A DNA stretch of 64,000 bases, taken from NCBI GenBank assembly GCA_033063855.1, contig CP093829.1, positions 1,374,243-1,438,242 of the forward strand, in the 5' to 3' direction. This document shows positions 10,465 through 22,900 of the stretch, one piece after another (the stretch's first letter is position 1; the number at the start of each line of letters is the position of its first letter). Position numbers and translations under genes: made by a program. The DNA comes from Smittia aterrima (taxonomy: Eukaryota > Arthropoda > Insecta > Diptera > Chironomidae). The notes beneath the pieces were generated by a model that was not told where the DNA came from, searched no databases, and saw only the letters and a program-made list of their open reading frames with translations.

Positions 10465-11580
10465 TCATTTCGATTTTTCCAAAATTTCTTCATAAGCTTT
10501 ACGGTAAATCAACAACTGTTTCAAACTTTCGGGATCCTCCATTAGTTTCTCTGGCACATCATCAGGCAGATTCTTAGCAATCTCATGAAAAGCTTTTTCC
10601 TTCAATAATTGTGACGAGAATCGATGAGCGAATAGGAAAAGGTCCAGTGCATTTGTTTTATCAAGTTGACTGCAAATAATTTCCTCGCATTTTGATTTCA
10701 TGGCATCAACTTTGAACTTGACGGCGATCTCAAAGTTTTTGTTTGCGTTTTCATCATCGGAGACCTCAGAAGTGTAAATAAAATTAAGTAAAGCTTCCAC
10801 TGCGTTTGTCGAGAACTCTGGAATTCTGATTTCCGTGGCCTCAAATTGATCCATAAAGATTTGGTCGAACACTGCGCTTTGCATTGCTAAAATATTCTTG
10901 TGCACTTTAAACTCGTTGTCACCGGCGATGATGGTTAGATCAGAGTATTTTCTTGTTTGCCAAAGTTGTTTGATTTTCGGATTGAATTCCAAGGGATCAG
11001 GATTAACAGGTTCAACAAATTTGATGCACTTCTCGTCGATCAACTTCATCAGTTCTTCAAGAGATTTTAAGGAATGGTTTCCTCCCGGCCAAAACCAAGC
11101 ATCAATGCATTTGTTATCAAGAAGGCTCACGGCAACATTACCTCTTCCAAGCAATGGTTCGAGGAATTTTGAAGAGGCGAACACAATTTTGTTGCTACGA
11201 AATGAAACAGTGTTCAAATTAGGCATCGCTGAGAAGAGATCATCTGGCACTGACGTCAATTGACAATTGGCAATACGAAGATAAAATAATCCCTCAAGTC
11301 CCATCAAATCGTTTCTCGAAATTTCCTTTAGAGCACTGTCAAGTATAGATAATTGAGTGAGATTTGGGAAATGCTTATTGAGTCCACGTGGAAAATAATT
11401 GACTTTAGCATCGCTGAAAAAAACCAACTCGACATCTTGATGACTTTTTCCTGCGTCGTGAACTCCTTTAATTGATTTAATAGCGTGTTCCTTCTCGTTT
11501 ATGTCTGCATCGTTAATTATGCACCAGTATCTATTCACTCCATCAAATATAGAAGTTTTAAACTTGCAATTGATCTCCAT
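10465..11580 (-). CDS. LRR-BTB fusion protein, copy 2
   Basis: Tandem paralogue of the gene to its right on the minus strand: also intronless, exactly 371 codons, same domain order. By eye about four of five residues are identical. The N-terminal Cys pair, LRR block, C-cap and BTB/BACK parts are all intact (FSDLTIIAGD becomes YSDLTIIAGD). Similarity continues on both sides: about 200 bases upstream, including ACAAGAACTGACAAGTT, and about 60 bases downstream, including CATTTGCTTTTATTGCA with the minus-strand AATAAA at 10410-10415. A unit of about 1.5 kb was therefore duplicated with promoter and 3' end. Both frames are open, so neither copy looks like a pseudogene. Function as for copy 1, inferred only from the domains. 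Confidence 0.85.
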   Translation of the reverse strand: MEINCKFKTSIFDGVNRYWCIINDADINEKEHAIKSIKGVHDAGKSHQDVELVFFSDAKVNYFPRGLNKHFPNLTQLSILDSALKEISRNDLMGLEGLFYLRIANCQLTSVPDDLFSAMPNLNTVSFRSNKIVFASSKFLEPLLGRGNVAVSLLDNKCIDAWFWPGGNHSLKSLEELMKLIDEKCIKFVEPVNPDPLEFNPKIKQLWQTRKYSDLTIIAGDNEFKVHKNILAMQSAVFDQIFMDQFEATEIRIPEFSTNAVEALLNFIYTSEVSDDENANKNFEIAVKFKVDAMKSKCEEIICSQLDKTNALDLFLFAHRFSSQLLKEKAFHEIAKNLPDDVPEKLMEDPESLKQLLIYRKAYEEILEKSK

Positions 11581-12006
11581 TGCTACGAATTTAATAATTT
11601 TGTTTTCTCGAGGACCTTATTCTTTGAAAATCTGACAAGAACTGACAAGTTGAATGAGAATCGTGAATGTATTTGTCAGGATCGTTTCGAGTCAGGTAGA
11701 AAAATGAATTTTTGTACTCAAAGGGTTTTGTCGCGGTAAAAAATTGATTAAAAACGAATGTAATTTTAATTGATAAATGTCTTTTCAATCAAGTTTAAAC
11801 TTTTGAGGCTTTTTTATCGAAACATCGAAAGGAAAAATAATTTAATTGAGAATATCTCAAAACGTACAAATTCAAATTTTATCCCTTCGTCAGCCTACAA
11901 TCTTTGTTTTGAAATCGATTTTTCAAGCGAGGAATTTGATTCTTCACAAATGTAATAATTTTTCGGCTGGAAATCAAAGTTCTCATCGTAAGCCTGCCGT
12001 TTGAAA
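11581..12006. promoter_or_regulatory. Divergent intergenic region between LRR-BTB copy 2 and Opa1
   Basis: 426 bases between the minus-strand LRR-BTB start and the plus-strand Opa1 start, so it must serve both promoters. The left 180 bases are the duplicated LRR-BTB upstream block. I see no individual element I can name. Confidence 0.45.
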
Positions 12007-15000
12007 ATGTCCCAAATACTCAGAAGAAACTCAAGGTAAGTTGGTGGATAGATTCAAGTTCAATGCTAAGAGAAAACAAACTTTTTCATTCGCTCAGATT
12101 ATTCAACGAAATTTTCTTCTTCTTTCTTCCTAACTAGGATTAACTTTTTATATCGCTCAGTGAAGCCGATCGCGATAAATGTCACTAAAGTCAACTATTC
12201 GGGATTGGGAGGAGGTAATCAGTGGAGCAGATGCGGAAACTTGAGATACAGACAGCAACTCTTCGAGAACCAAGGGCAATTCACCGGGAGAAGAAGTTAC
12301 GCGATGTTGATCGGCAGAGTTCTCAGAGGTGCATTGAAGCTTCGGTATCTTGTTTTGGGTGGAGCTGTGGGTGGAACAGTCACAATGAACAAGGTAAAAA
12401 TACTTTCAATTCATTGGATTATGAAATAATCTTTTTATTTTAGAAATACGAGCAATGGCGCGATGGACTTCCTGACATGGGTTGGCTCAATGAAGTTTTC
12501 CCTGACAACGAGCAGTGGCAAAAGTTTTCCAACGGAGTCGTTTCAATTACAGAGAAACTAAAAGATTCCATTGAAATCGGTGAGTCATCTTCATTGACCT
12601 TTCAACTGTCTTATTCTCTTATCGATTTATCGGACATTTTTAGATCCCCGATTAAAACAACTTGGCGAAGACAAGATGAGTGAATGGCGTTTGTGGTTCG
12701 ACAATCGTTTGGATAACGCAATCGAAGCAGCTGAAGTTGAGGCCAAGATTGAAAATGGTGAAAGTATGCATCGACTAATCAATAACATTTCCAGTTCAAG
12801 AATGATTGTGATCTCCCCATTGTTCTTTAATTGTTACAGGGCAACATTCGTTTCTGGTGAATGTCAATAATTTTCTCGAAGGTAACATGAATCGCAAATC
12901 ATTCTTGAATTGTGAAAGTTCAAATTCTGCGGATTTTTTACTAACATCGATTGGTTCGTTTCAGGTGTCAAAACGGAGTTGATCAAGACATCGACGGTCA
13001 TGGCAAAGGAGAATTACGAGGACAACAAAAGGAAGAATGACATGCTCCAGAAACAAATCGACATTCTCCAAACTGAAATCATGAACGTTCAAATCAAATA
13101 CCAAAAAGAACTTGAGAAACTCGAAAAAGAGAATCGTGATCTTCGTCAACAATTCCTGCTAATGAAGACGAATCGAAAAACGACTTCTAAGAAGATCAAG
13201 AAATCGTTGATCGACATGTACTCAGAAGTCTTGGATGAACTTTCTGGTTACGATACGAGCTATTCAACTGCAGATCATTTACCTCGAGTTGTAGTTGTCG
13301 GAGATCAGAGCAGTGGCAAGACATCAGTCCTCGAATCAATTGCGCAAGCAAGAATCTTCCCGCGTGGCAGTGGAGAAATGATGACAAGAGCTCCAGTGAA
13401 AGTGACACTCTCTGAAGGTCCTTACCACGTCGCACAATTCAGAGACTCAGATCGTGAGTTCGATTTGACGAAGGAATCAGATTTAGCTGAATTACGACGA
13501 GAGGTTGAAATCAGAATGAGAAATTCAGTGAAAGGTGGAAAGACCGTCAGTAACGACGTGATTTCAATGACAGTCAAAGGTCCGGGACTTCAACGAATGG
13601 TTCTCGTCGACTTGCCCGGAATCATCTCAACGCAAACTGTTGACATGGCTGCTGACACCAAAGATTCAATCAAGATGATGACACAGCATTACATGTCGAA
13701 CCCAAATGCAATTATCCTTTGTATTCAAGATGGTTCAGTGGACGCAGAGAGAAGCAACGTCACTGATCTTGTTTCACAAAGTGATCCATTAGGCAGGAGA
13801 ACAATCTTTGTATTAACAAAAGTTGATATGGCAGAGAATCTTGCAGACCCAGATCGCATTCGAAGAATTCTCAGCGGAAAGCTTTTCCCAATGAAAGCTC
13901 TCGGATATTTCGCCGTCGTCACTGGTCGCGGTCGTAAAGATGATTCCATCGAAACTATTCGAGATTACGAAGAGAAATTCTTCAAGCATTCGAAACTTTT
14001 CCAAAGTGGTGTCACAATGTCTCATCAAGTAACATCGAGGAATCTCAGTCTCGCCGTTGCTGATCGTTTCTGGAAGATGGTTCGAGAAACAGTTGAACAA
14101 CAAGCCGATGCATTCAAAGCGACAAGATTTAATCTTGAAACAGAGTGGAAAAACAACTTCCCTCGCTTGCGAGAATCTGGACGAGATGAATTGTTTGAGA
14201 AGGCAAGAGGAGAAGTTCTTGACGAAGTCGTCAACTTGTCTCAAGTGAGCTCGAAGAAATGGGAAGAGCTTTTGAATGCTAAGATTTGGGAAAAGATTTC
14301 GAATTATGTCTTTGAAAACATTTACCTGCCAGCAGCTCAATCTGGGTCGCAAAATACCTTTAACACAATGGTTGACATTAAACTTCGTCAATGGGCTGAA
14401 GAAGTTTTGCCATCGAAGAGCGTGGAAGCTGGCTGGGAAACGCTGCAAGAAGAATTCGCTGACTTGGTTTCCAAGGCAAAGAAAAATCCTGATCATGACG
14501 ACGTGTTTGATAATCTCAAATCTGCCGTCATCGACGAAGCTATCAAGAGACATTCCTGGGAGGACAAAGCAATGGATATGTTGCGAGTTATTCAGTTGAA
14601 CACGCTTGAAGATCGCAACGTTCATGATAAACAGGAATGGGATCAAGCTGTAAAGTTCTTCGAGAAATCTGTAAAAGATAAAATGAATAACACCGAACAC
14701 ACAATTCAAGAAATGTTTGGACCATCAACAACTCAAAGGTGGATCCAATGGCGTTCTGCAACTGATGATCAGAACAAACGTAAAAATGTTAAAAGTGAAT
14801 TAGACAAAATAATCGGCAGCGACAAGAAACATCCACCAACTCTTAGCTACGATGAATTGACAACAGTTCGTAAGAATCTCCAAAGAAATGGAGTTGAGGT
14901 TGAAACAGATTACATCAGAGAGACGTGGTATCCAGTTTATAGACAACACTTCCTAAAGCATGCATTGTCAAGAGCTTACGACTTACGAAAAGCTTATTAT

Positions 15001-15474
15001 CTCTACACGCAACAGAATGAAAACTTTGAGGTAACTTCATTGAGTTGATAACTAATCACAGGAAACTAATCGAGGGTATTTACAGATAAACTGCAGCGAC
15101 GTCGTTCTTTTCTGGCGCATTCAACAAGTGATTAAAGTTACTGCTAATGCTCTTCGTCAGCAAGTAGTGAATCGTGAAGCACGCCGTGTCGATAAAGAAA
15201 TTAAGGAAGTATTAGGTAAGTGAAGACTTGAATATTTAGCAGTCAAACCGTTACGATTGATTTCTTTTCTACAAATAGATGAGTTTAGCGATGACGAAGA
15301 CAAGAAAGTCCAGTTATTGACAGGCAAACGTGTAACATTAGCTGAAGAATTAAGTGAGTTGACAATAACTTTCACTTAGAAATTATTTTAATTTTCTCAT
15401 TCCCCCCAGTTCGTGTTCGTCAAATTCAAGAGAAATTGGAAGAGTTCATCAACGCCCTGAACACTGAAAAGTAA
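12007..15474 (+). CDS. Opa1: Dynamin-like GTPase OPA1, mitochondrial inner membrane
   Basis: Large GTPase that fuses inner mitochondrial membranes and shapes cristae. Exons: 12007-12035, 12138-12393, 12444-12579, 12644-12757, 12840-12881, 12965-15030, 15086-15215, 15279-15353 and 15410-15474, giving 970 residues. The N-terminus is Arg-rich (MSQILRRNSR), a mitochondrial targeting signal, followed by the conserved YAMLIGRVLRGALKLRYLVL and a Gly-rich membrane segment. Next come KYEQWRDGLPDMGWL and DPRLKQLGEDKMSEWRLWF, then a coiled coil. The GTPase domain starts near residue 305 (GDQSSGKTS P-loop, VLVDLPGI, TKVD). The C-terminal end IRVRQIQEKLEEFI closes the GED-like coil. The 42-base exon 5 has phase 1 on both sides and could be skipped without a frame change. 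mRpL10 is convergent downstream. AATAAA lies at 15534-15539. Confidence 0.95.
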
Positions 15475-15691
15475 TGCGCTTCAACTTAGTTCTTTAAATA
15501 TTTGTAAATTTGTTTCAACTTTAAATTATCTTAAATAAAAAATTGAATTACTTAAGCTTTGAGATGTGAACTTGGAAAAGTTTTGAATTTGTTAGCGATC
15601 GGAGCTAAGCTTTCAATTGGAACATAACAAATGCGACAACTATTCATTACTCATTTTTATTATTTACTCAAATGTCTAAGAATTGCATAAT

Positions 15692-16597
15692 CTACGATGA
15701 TGACTCAGGCGTGGGCTCCGTTGTCTCGGATTTTTCAGCTACTTCTTCTTTTGGCTTTTCATTCGCCCTCACGTGAGCGTCAAGAACATTGACCAAATTT
15801 GATTGATGGCTCGTTAGGTTTTGAAGAAGTTGACTACCTGCCATGTTGAGAACATTTACAAACTGAGAACGAGCTATGTCGATGTTGGGCATTTTTGCGT
15901 ATTCAATGAATTCATTTCTCGAGAGCAAACGATCGTCGACAACTCCGCACATCAAATGCATTTGAGGGAACTTTTTCAAGGATTTAAGAAGAGTCGGCAC
16001 TTTCATGTGCTCAGTACTGTAGATAAATCCAGTTGTAAACGTTGCGTTAGTACACAGCTGAAGAAGAACTTCATATTTTGTTCCTTTGATTGCTCCATTC
16101 AAAATTGAAATTCCGTATTTCTTCAATTGCATTCCATTCTTGTGAAACTCCACACGAGCCTTGAAGAAATCTTCGCCGTTGATTGGATTGATGTGAACCA
16201 CTGCAATCATTTGCGAGTGATCAAACCAGTTTTTCACTTCCCGAGAGAGAATCTTTTCGTAAGGATTTTCAGCATTAATCTTGGACTTTTCTTCCTTGCA
16301 TGGCATCACTCTTTCCTTTTTGGGGTAGATTGGTTGTGTCACCGCAACAACTTTTGCTCGTTCATAATGAGTTTTTTGAGGTCTCTAAAGTTGGAAGATT
16401 TCGTTAATTCTGAAGCTTTTTTAAGAATTTCATTTGATAATCACCTGAATATTGATCTTGCCTCTGAATCGCTTAAAACTCAAGCCGGGAAGTTGTGGGA
16501 CGAGAAAAGCTAAAAACAAAATGTTTTAGTTAAAGACAATCACATTGTGCAAACAGTTTAATCAATGTCAGTTACCTTTTCTTAGTAAATTCGCCAT
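15692..16597 (-). CDS. mRpL10: Mitochondrial ribosomal protein uL10m
   Basis: Large-subunit protein of the mitochondrial ribosome, at the base of the L7/L12 stalk. Three exons on the minus strand: 16597-16576 (MANLLRK), 16509-16445 and 16384-15692, giving 259 residues. The mature part begins RGKINIQRPQKTHYERAKVVAVTQPIYP, a block well conserved in insect mRpL10. The uL10 core follows (VKNWFDHSQMIAVVHINP, EFHKNGMQLKKYGI) and ends in an acidic/Pro-rich tail. Splice phases match at both introns. The start is supported by a basic, serine-free targeting-like N-terminus. The ATG is 366 bases from that of Ubr3 on the other strand. A minus-strand AATAAA lies at 15657-15662. Confidence 0.92.
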
Positions 16598-16963
16598 AAT
16601 TCAATTAATTCAGATTTCACGATGTTTTGCTTTTAATTTGCCGAGTCCATTTGGACAATTTTCATTCAAAGGGAACGAAACTATTCGTACATTTTACTTT
16701 GAAGAGACGAAACTACGAGACATCTTTTTGAAAACGAGAGAAGTTCATTCTCTGAAATTGTCTGAAAATACTTTAAATCGTTGTGTTCTATTCGATAAAA
16801 GCTAATCAATCAATCGCTAACTGTTCAGTGATTGCAGCCATAGTGAAGGTTGCTCGAGGATATCGCGGAATTTCATAATAATCTGTTCTGCTTAAAATGT
16901 GATTTTCGAGGAAGAAAAAAAAAGATCCAAGTGCTAAATTAAGAATAAAAAAAATAAAAAATC
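16598..16963. promoter_or_regulatory. Shared bidirectional promoter of mRpL10 and Ubr3
   Basis: Only 366 bases separate the two divergent start codons, so both 5' UTRs and promoters must fit here. It is AT-rich with no TATA box in a clear position, as expected for housekeeping genes. Inference from layout only. Confidence 0.5.
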
Positions 16964-19900
16964 ATGCAGTGGGAAGAAAACCAAGCAGATATGTCGGCCG
17001 AGTGTCCGAATGAGAATCTTCGCAAGTTGAATAGTTTAAAATTGCAAGGCAAAAAAGCCACCGCGAGTCTTATTCATCAGGAATTGTCAGCTAATGGACA
17101 TTCCGAAACACTCAACATTATGCTCGACGATCTTCTCAATCCAGAGAAGCCCATCACAGAAACCGACAACATCGAGTGGTGCAAGTGGATTATTGCTAGT
17201 GGGAAGTCCCCTAACGATTTCTCAACGCAAGGTAAGCATTTCTTTCATGTTTCGTCGGTGAACAAACGGAGCGATTGATGAATAACTACACAAAGAAGAA
17301 ACGAAATCGCCATTTGCCGAACAAAGAATCAAACACCGAAAATAAATTCATTTGACCACACCACCTGTGTAGATCATCTTCCCTTTGTTCTCAAGATGTT
17401 CTTGAGAGTCGTAAAAAGTAGATCGCGTTGTCATGTCGCCATGAAACACCTACAAGTTCATTCACGAAGAGTGACGATCATAAAAGAGCGACTTGTTGAA
17501 GCACATGGTCAGAGAAAATCTTGATTTCACGCAGCCTCCCATCCTTGTTTTGCTTCATAGATTCTACATAAATTAGCCACTCTCATGCGGGTCTGTTCGT
17601 AAGTTATAAAGAGAAAACTTTAAAGCCCTTCAAACCGCATCGCTTTATACATTCCAAAACATTCTCAAATCAGCGAACTATGTTAAAGCTCCTTGTAGTT
17701 TAACATTCGCATTCCATCTCATTTAAAACTGCGATACGAATTTGAGCAAACAACTAGGTTCTTATGCGTGATACCTTCGTGCCAGCTTCTTATTACTTCA
17801 TCTTTTATCTTTCTCTATACACTTCCTCCTCTTCTTCTTAAGTTTATCGAAAAAGAAGTGCTGAACGTTTTGGTTTTCTGTAGCTTTATATGCTTAGGTT
17901 TAATTAACTCGCGAGTTCAACGATCGGAATTTATTATTTATTTCATTTTTCTCGAGTGAACGGATAAGAAGTTTCTTGCTTCTGTTTAGCGCCCGTCAAA
18001 TTCAATTTATCTCTTGTTAAGGAAATGCATTCAAAGTTTTCTCTTTTTATTCCATTGAATTCTTGTTCGATCACTCATCGAATTCGATTATTCTGTTAGT
18101 GTCATCGAAAATTTATTTTGAACGTTGATGTCAACAGACCCGAAAAATCTTTATTAACACTTGCTTTCTGTCGTCGTTCGCATATTGTAGCGAAGGTTCA
18201 TTCATCCTTGCTTTCTTGAGAAGGTCGCTGGCTAAAAATTCCGGATATTTTTTTTATTCTTCTATGGATGACAATTCCGTTTCTGTGTTTACAAGATATG
18301 TTCACATTTAGATCATCACGATAGACTTCTCAGCTTATTTGAAACAAATTGGTTGCTCAATGTGAACATGTTTGATAGAATAATTTGAAGGATTGTTAAT
18401 GACCGCAAAGCCAAGCCCTGTTTAAAATCTCATGAATGAACGTCATTGAGGCTGAGCGAATTATAAGAACAAGAAAAATTCCGGTAGCAAGAGTCGAAAG
18501 AGTCTTCACAAAATCATTCGTGTAAATCATCTTTCGACGTCTTCTACAATTCCTCCATAGCGTCAAGAATCGCTCTCTCGCCTTGTTGAATAATAATATC
18601 GACTGCAACCATTTTTAAGTTATTAAAACAAATACAATCTTTACCAACTCTACGCACATGGAATTCTTTTCGCTTTGCGCAAATGAAAATAATTGGCCTC
18701 AACATGGAAGTCAAGAAGTGGTTCCGGTATTTCACACAATATAATTGCTCACAGACGTGCTGGCGAACGAAAAATTAAACGAAATGCTTAAGAATGTTCT
18801 GAGCATTGAGGTCTATTTGAAGAGAAGCGTGCACGAAACAGCTCAAGAACAAAGAGACTTGGTTAATCATTAACGAGTCAGTGATATCAAACCAGATATC
18901 ATCATATCGTTCTTTTGTCGTTTTATCAAACGGAACAGCTTCAAAGAACTTTAATGAATGAATAATTAATTTAAACTTGTTCTAGATCCAACGTCACATG
19001 ACCAAACGTATTCGATAGCTTCTAATTCTTTTTTAATTTGATGTCACAATTTTTTTTTCTTTTTATAGTTCGTGGCTACGATAATCACGCGAAATGTGGT
19101 TTGGTTTGGGTGCCTCATGTTGTCGCTTATCGCTGTAGAACCTGTGGCACTTCACCCTGCATGTCGATCTGTCGCGATTGCTTCAAACGGGGAAACCACA
19201 AGAATCACGATTTTAATATGTTCTTGTCTCAAGCCGGCGGAGCCTGTGATTGTGGTGATACATCAGTAATGAAGGCAGAAGGATTTTGCAGTGATCACGG
19301 CATCAACAACTGTGCTAACAAAGGACCGATCCCACCAGATTTAATGTGTGTCTCTAGAGCAATAATGCCAAGACTTCTTCTTCGATTGTTGCTTCATTTC
19401 CGTGAGCATCCTGGAAAGAGTGGTCACTCTTATAATTACGAACGAGCTGCAAAAGACTGCGACGAATATTGCAGCATGTTGATGGACTTTAATAACATGG
19501 GCGAGCTTATGCGACGCATCATGACGCATACGCTGATTGATCCAGAGGTAAGATTTTAATTTATTTTTCTATCAACTTTGAGTTAATTTATTGATTTTTT
19601 TAGATGTACAAGAGCCTCGTTCATGCGCCATTTGCAAAGAATAAGTTCGGCCAATTTATGACACAGAGCAATCGAAAATACGAAGAAGCTATTAAACTCT
19701 TTCCTTGTCCCGATCCTCCAGAAGAATACGAAAAATTACCAGCGCTCGGCAGGAAATTGGTTCACAAAACTCTTCTCGAAGAATTTATCTTCTGGACTTT
19801 CAAATATGAATTCCCAGAAAACGTAGTTTGCTTTTTGCTGAGCATGCTTCCAGATCAAGACTACAAAGAACATTTAACACGGACTTTTGTTATGCACTAC

Positions 19901-22900
19901 AGCCGAATTCCTAGCGTTTTAGAGATGTCAGAAGATCCTGATACGATGAGCAATCGAGTTGTTCATGTTTCCGTTCAATTGTTTTCGAATGAAGCTCTCG
20001 CTTTGAAAATGGTCAAGGAATTAAACTTGTTGCACGTGATGATCATTAGCTTGAAATCGATGGTGACAAAAATTCTAATTCCACATAATTTACATGGTGA
20101 GTTGATTTCAGCAATTCAACAAAATTTGAATCAACTAAACTAAATATATTTTACAGATCCAGACAAGAACATGCATTATGTGATCGACTGCGCTAAGAAA
20201 GTAATGAAGGAGCATTGCTACTGGCCTTTGGTTTCAGATTTCAATAATGTGCTTTCTCATGAAGCCGTTGCTTTTGAGTTTCTGCAAGATGATGATCTCA
20301 TTGAAATGTGGTTTGAGTTTCTATCGATGTTGCAAGGTAATTTCAAAAAGTTCTTTCAATTTCATGATATTAAGAAAATATTTCTTTGTTTTTAGGAATG
20401 AATGTTAATCTTCGAGAAACTTCGAGTCACGTGGAATTTGAGCCAAGTTCTTACTATGCCGCATTTAGCTGTGAGCTTGAAGCAAGCGCTTATCCAATGT
20501 GGTCTATAATCTCACACTTGAAAGACTCGAGTAAAGTTGAATTAGCAAAGAAGTTAATGGGATATTTGATTACTTACCTTCAAGAGTGGCTCGAAGCTGT
20601 CAACTTTAAAACGCCACGCATGAAGAAAGACGAAATGATGCGCGCCTCGTTTCACTTCCCATTGCATCGTTACCTCGCTGCGTTCATTTATCAAACGGTT
20701 AAGACGATGAAAATCTCGTTGAATGACATTCTGCCTGAGCCAGAGACCATCAAATTACTCATGATGCATCCATTGCGTGTTCAAGTAAGTCTCATTGCAC
20801 GTTTCTTTCGCAATCAAATTCTTCAATCTCAACATATTGTTAATCGTGCTATATTTCATTTCTAATTGACAGAGTTTGTTCTACGAAGTCTTATCCGGCA
20901 TTTGGGTCAGAAATGGCTTACAAATCAAAGGTCAGGCGATGACCTACATTCAAGCTAATTTCTGCAACTCGATGGTTGACATGGATTTGTTCTTTTTGCA
21001 AATATGCGGATCGCAATTGCCAGCAAGCTTCTTCTTATCGTCATGCATTGAAAGTTTTGGTGTGAGCGATTGGTTCTTCGGAAATTTAGTGTCTCCTCAA
21101 GAGATGGAGCACGACTTGATGATGGAGGGAATGTTGACATTCCTCGCCACGCTCGTGACTTCGAGAACGAACTTAGGAAACGACGACGACATGAAATGCA
21201 TTGTTGAGATTAGCGCTTTGTTGGCGACGAGCGATAAAACACACAGTCAGTTGCTGGAACTTTTGCCAGAACGCTCAGGAAATGCTTACACTAGAAACTT
21301 TGAAAAATATTTGAAGCAACTGTCATCATATCGACCACCTCCCGTCGGATCGGAGAATCTTGAACAAGGACTTTTCATTCCTTTGCCTGCTGTTTGGAAG
21401 ATTTATTACGATCCACTCCATGTTCTTCTTCGAGCAGTTCATCGCCGTGATTTCCAAAACTCAATGGATCGCTTCAGCGCTTTTGTGAGACAACAGAAGA
21501 AAATGCCTAAGAGTGGAAACCTCTGGCCACCGTTCCGATTGCCCAACGACGTGGGCAGCAGTTATTCTGATCCAGCATGCATTCTAAACACGAAAGCTTT
21601 CCACTCCCTTATGCTTGGTATTCTCTATCGAGCAGTTCACGTTAGAAACGTCAGCGAACATTTGCTAAGTTTAGCAATTTTCTTGCTCGAAATAGCTGTC
21701 ACGTCATTGAAGGTCGAGTCAAGATCATCAGTTCTGGAATGTACAGCATCGAGTGCATCGACCAATCATCAGGAAAAGTTTGAAACTCCTGAGCTGATGA
21801 ATTGTTATCCAAGTAATAATCTTTTGGAGAATCTATGCTTGACCATCAATTGCATATCTTTGAGTCCACCTGAGATGCAAAACTCGCCGGCAAACTATCA
21901 GACACAGTTTGATAGTGATTTCGAGTTTGAGTTATCAGAGAGTGATCCAATGCCGATGCTGATTGGAAGTGTTGATCATGATTATTCTTACAATGGAGCT
22001 TTAGACTTGGCGGTTCCACAAGATTTGTCGGTTGTGAGAGATGTGACAGTAGCACCAACAAACAATGACGACGATTTATCTCCGCCAGTTCGACCGAACA
22101 ATATGTTGCCACTAATGCCGCCAGCAAGTGATCAGAGTGTTGTTGAATATCGTGGAAGTGCTCCAGCAGTTCCTGCGCAACGACAACTTGCCATTGCTTT
22201 GGGAAGCAACATGGATGTTGCTGTTCGCCGCGATGGACAAGGAGACGAACTTCAAACTCCAGAAATATTTTATAGCAATACCAACCGAGACACATTATCA
22301 GGAAGCATTTTGGTTCCATTTAATCGCGTTCAACCTGTTGCTGTCCCCAATCAACAACTCGATATCGTTCCAGCATCAAATTCCTCACGACGAAGAAGGA
22401 AGAACCATGAAGCCAGCACTGACTCAGGCGATACGATCATAATTGATGAAAGCGTTATCTCACTGTTATTGAAACTTCACTCACAATTAAGTGGAACCCT
22501 CGATAGTTTCTCATTGGAAGATGAAGATGATGAAGAGTCTATGATCGACGATGACAGCAGCTCAACAGCATCCGAGCCTTCCACATCTAGTCTTTTTCCA
22601 AACTCAAACGAACCGCGAGTCGGTGATGGTCCTTTCTTCATTGGAAATATTTTGAGAAAGATTGCGAGAGCCGATGAAAATTGTTCTCGAAATATCGGTG
22701 AGATCCGACAGAAGTTGTGGCCTAACCAAAGAGAACGCCAAGCTGAACAGAGAGCAAGAGAGGCAAAGGAGAAGGAAGAAAGATCAAAACGAGCTCGTGA
22801 ACGTCAACAGAAACTAATGGAAGAGTTTTCCAATCGTCAAAAGCAATTTATGGCAACTGAAGGAAAAATGATGGAAGGCATCGACGAAGATGAAATCGAT

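Noticed and set aside
13813..14709. 298-codon ORF on the minus strand
   Set aside because: Antisense shadow of the Opa1 GTPase exon; no domain, and the plus-strand frame is clearly the coding one.
17232..19068. Nested gene in the Ubr3 first intron
   Set aside because: Only short unsupported ORFs on either strand; nothing with a signature or intron structure.
21846..22319. 157-codon minus-strand ORF (and its twin at 60117-60566)
   Set aside because: Antisense shadow of the large Ubr3 exon; low-complexity His/Leu/Gln composition typical of reverse reading.
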